A stretch of 64,000 bases of DNA from assembly GCA_907165065.1 (NCBI GenBank), contig OU015532.1, forward strand, positions 34,266,339 to 34,330,338. The letters run 5' to 3'. The stretch comes from Caprimulgus europaeus. Lineage: Eukaryota; Chordata; Aves; Caprimulgiformes; Caprimulgidae. Numbering within the stretch: the first letter of the stretch is position 1; every line of letters starts with the position of its first letter. The notes below the pieces were generated by a model. The model saw only the letters and a program-made list of their open reading frames with translations, was not told the origin of the DNA and made no database searches. The position numbers and the translations under genes are program-made. Positions 62,301 to 64,000 of this stretch are shown piece after piece.

Positions 62301-64000
62301 GCTCCCTTGCCAAAAATGACCTGAAGGTAATGTCATTGATTACTAGTGACTAGTCCTGCTTACTTGTCCTCTTAACCTTGTACTAGTTTTGCATCTTAAT
62401 TTCTACTTCTACCCTAAAGAATTATGAGCTATCTCAGATGACAAGAGAGGCAGAGTTTGGAGAGAGTTGTAGCATTATTTCTTAGACCAATGGATAGTCT
62501 TAGATGGTATTGGAAGTCTCATTAAGATCTAGAGTTGTGTCCATAGTTGAACAGTAAGTCTTGGACAAGGTTTATCTTTGAAAATATTTGTTATTTATTT
62601 TTAATTTTAGAAATGTGTTTCTGACTCATGATTGAAGTATGAAATAATGGTAGCTCTCTGTTTAGAAAATACTTTGAGAAGAGAGGGAGTCCTCAATTTT
62701 TCTCTAAGCTCTGGCAGGGTTTTTTGTTATGTAAATTGTTGTCCTGTAGCCCATAGGCTGAGACAGCTTCCAGATCTTAATGACTTTTAAGGAACTTGAG
62801 TCTGGATTTGAATTAGTAATCTAAAGCTGAGAGGTTTGTCCCTCCCATTAGCAGTTTTCTATAACACCTAGATTTTCTGTGTTGTAAACTTGTTGCTGTT
62901 GCATGCAGTACTGAAGCTCTGGGAATGTCATCATGATAAAATGGTAATGAAATTATATTTAAATCTTCTTGCTTGTTTTCATCCTCATTATGCAAATTAC
63001 ATGTCTCAAAACTGTCTACCTATCAGTTACAAGTTTGGCTGGTACTCACATAACTTTTCCTGAAAGATGTTTCTAAACATTTTTTCCAAATTGATTTTCT
63101 TTACCCTTATTTATTTCCTATGCATCTGTGATGTCCATGAGTTAAGTAAAAATGTCTTGAGGCTTTGGTGGTGATATGGCAGATGGTGATGTTTGTTCTA
63201 AAGTTATTTAATAGATATCTCAGTAGTTTTCACAGGGAAATACATGGCGAAAAAATAGTTAGATACAGAAGGACTGATCTGCTATGCTTTTGGATATTGA
63301 TGCTGAAGGCCACTTCTTGGTATTCGTGTCTCCAGTTCACTTAGCTGTGCAACCAAATTGTATTGAGGAAGATGGCATTGTTCCTCCTGCTCATTTTCAC
63401 CATGCAGTGAAAATACAGAATCCTCAACTGACCAACCATTAGTTCCCACACAGTGCTGGGACCCTTTTCCCTTCCTTAAAGCAGTAAATAAGAAATGCCA
63501 ATAAAGCCACTTGTCCATTGAAAGGAGCAAGAAGAAAGTATTACCAGTTGCTACATGAACTCATGAGAAGGAAGCTAATAAATCTATTTCTTCTCATTGC
63601 ATAAGAGGGCTTCTTAAAATTTGCCTGTGCTTTGAGGAGATCCCTCAGAACAAATAAAATTTGGAGGAATTTGTCTCACCCACTGATACTGCTTTACATG
63701 GACATGAATGCAGTTTTCTCCCTTGGGTTTGTCTGGCCTGCATAGCAGGGCAGGATACAGTCCTGATTGTAACAGGGGCATCGTGTCTTTCTGAACATCC
63801 ATGAAAACCTCTATTGTTCCTTAGGTGCAGGGCAGAGATATGACCTCACATTTGAGGGCAGCGCTCGAAGGTCTGGCATGAAGAACGGTAGAGTTCGCAC
63901 AATGGATTGCTATCTGCTGCTCTCCAACTCATTTGGTTAAGGTCAAGAAGCTGCTTGTAAACACACAGTATGATTTCTCAAAAAGGCATCTCGTTCTTTA
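56351..64000. other. Unique AT-rich non-coding DNA
   Basis: No supported gene, RNA gene or transposon. Points described separately are a short palindrome at 60047-60066 and a frame open on both strands at 61176-61580. Other frames are under 90 codons and resemble nothing known. The window ends in undistinguished sequence, with no exon visible at the edge. Confidence 0.6.
60047..60066. other. 9-bp inverted repeat, AT-only
   Basis: AATATAATT and AATTATATT flank a two-base centre (TC). In AT-rich DNA such repeats arise easily, and no transposon end or regulatory context is apparent. Confidence 0.75.

Noticed and set aside
1-64000. CRISPR arrays, operons, Shine-Dalgarno sites, phage or plasmid modules
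   Set aside because: No regularly spaced direct repeats or closely packed genes exist, and the CR1 content shows a vertebrate nuclear source.

Overview
The window looks like nuclear DNA of a bird. The base composition is AT-rich with few CpG dinucleotides, the microsatellites are of vertebrate type, and the main recognisable repeats are CR1 (chicken repeat 1) LINE fragments. These carry avian-style 3' ends, such as the CACAGAATCACAGAAT tail and the ATCATCTAGTCCAAC block seen in reverse orientation. Crocodilians and turtles also carry CR1, so the species is not fixed. Nothing suggests bacterial, phage or organelle DNA.

No protein-coding host gene, confident exon, CpG island or functional RNA gene could be supported on either strand. 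Open frames outside repeats are short, isolated and unsupported by convincing splice sites or recognisable protein families. The stretch therefore reads as intergenic DNA or the inside of a very large intron.

Layout: (1) 1-12195 is mostly unique AT-rich DNA, interrupted at 2598-3000 by two CR1 3' ends joined head to tail, plus two TA/TG microsatellites. (2) 12196-12410 is a truncated CR1 (minus). (3) 12411-22189 is unique DNA with an ATGG tetranucleotide array at 17148-17200 and a pyrimidine-rich strand at 20461-20660. (4) 22190-24465 is a CR1 cluster: two old fragments in opposite orientations, then a 1.7-kb minus-strand CR1 that keeps much of its reverse transcriptase with an FADD active-site motif but is broken by frameshifts. 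(5) 24466-51924 is unique DNA holding a short CR1 (28902-29110), a decayed tRNA-Glu-like unit (about 32559-32625) that may be the head of an old SINE, and several A-rich simple repeats. (6) 51925-52710 is an ancient plus-strand CR1 ORF2 remnant. (7) 55585-56350 is an old minus-strand CR1 with a TATATGTG stretch inside it. (8) 56351-64000 is unique DNA.

No genes act together here. The active history visible is repeated CR1 retrotransposition followed by decay. I found no convincing new biological system. The points most worth checking are the tRNA-Glu-like unit, the CR1-on-CR1 junction, the opposed CR1 pieces, and three weak candidates: an LTR-like block and two exon-like frames.
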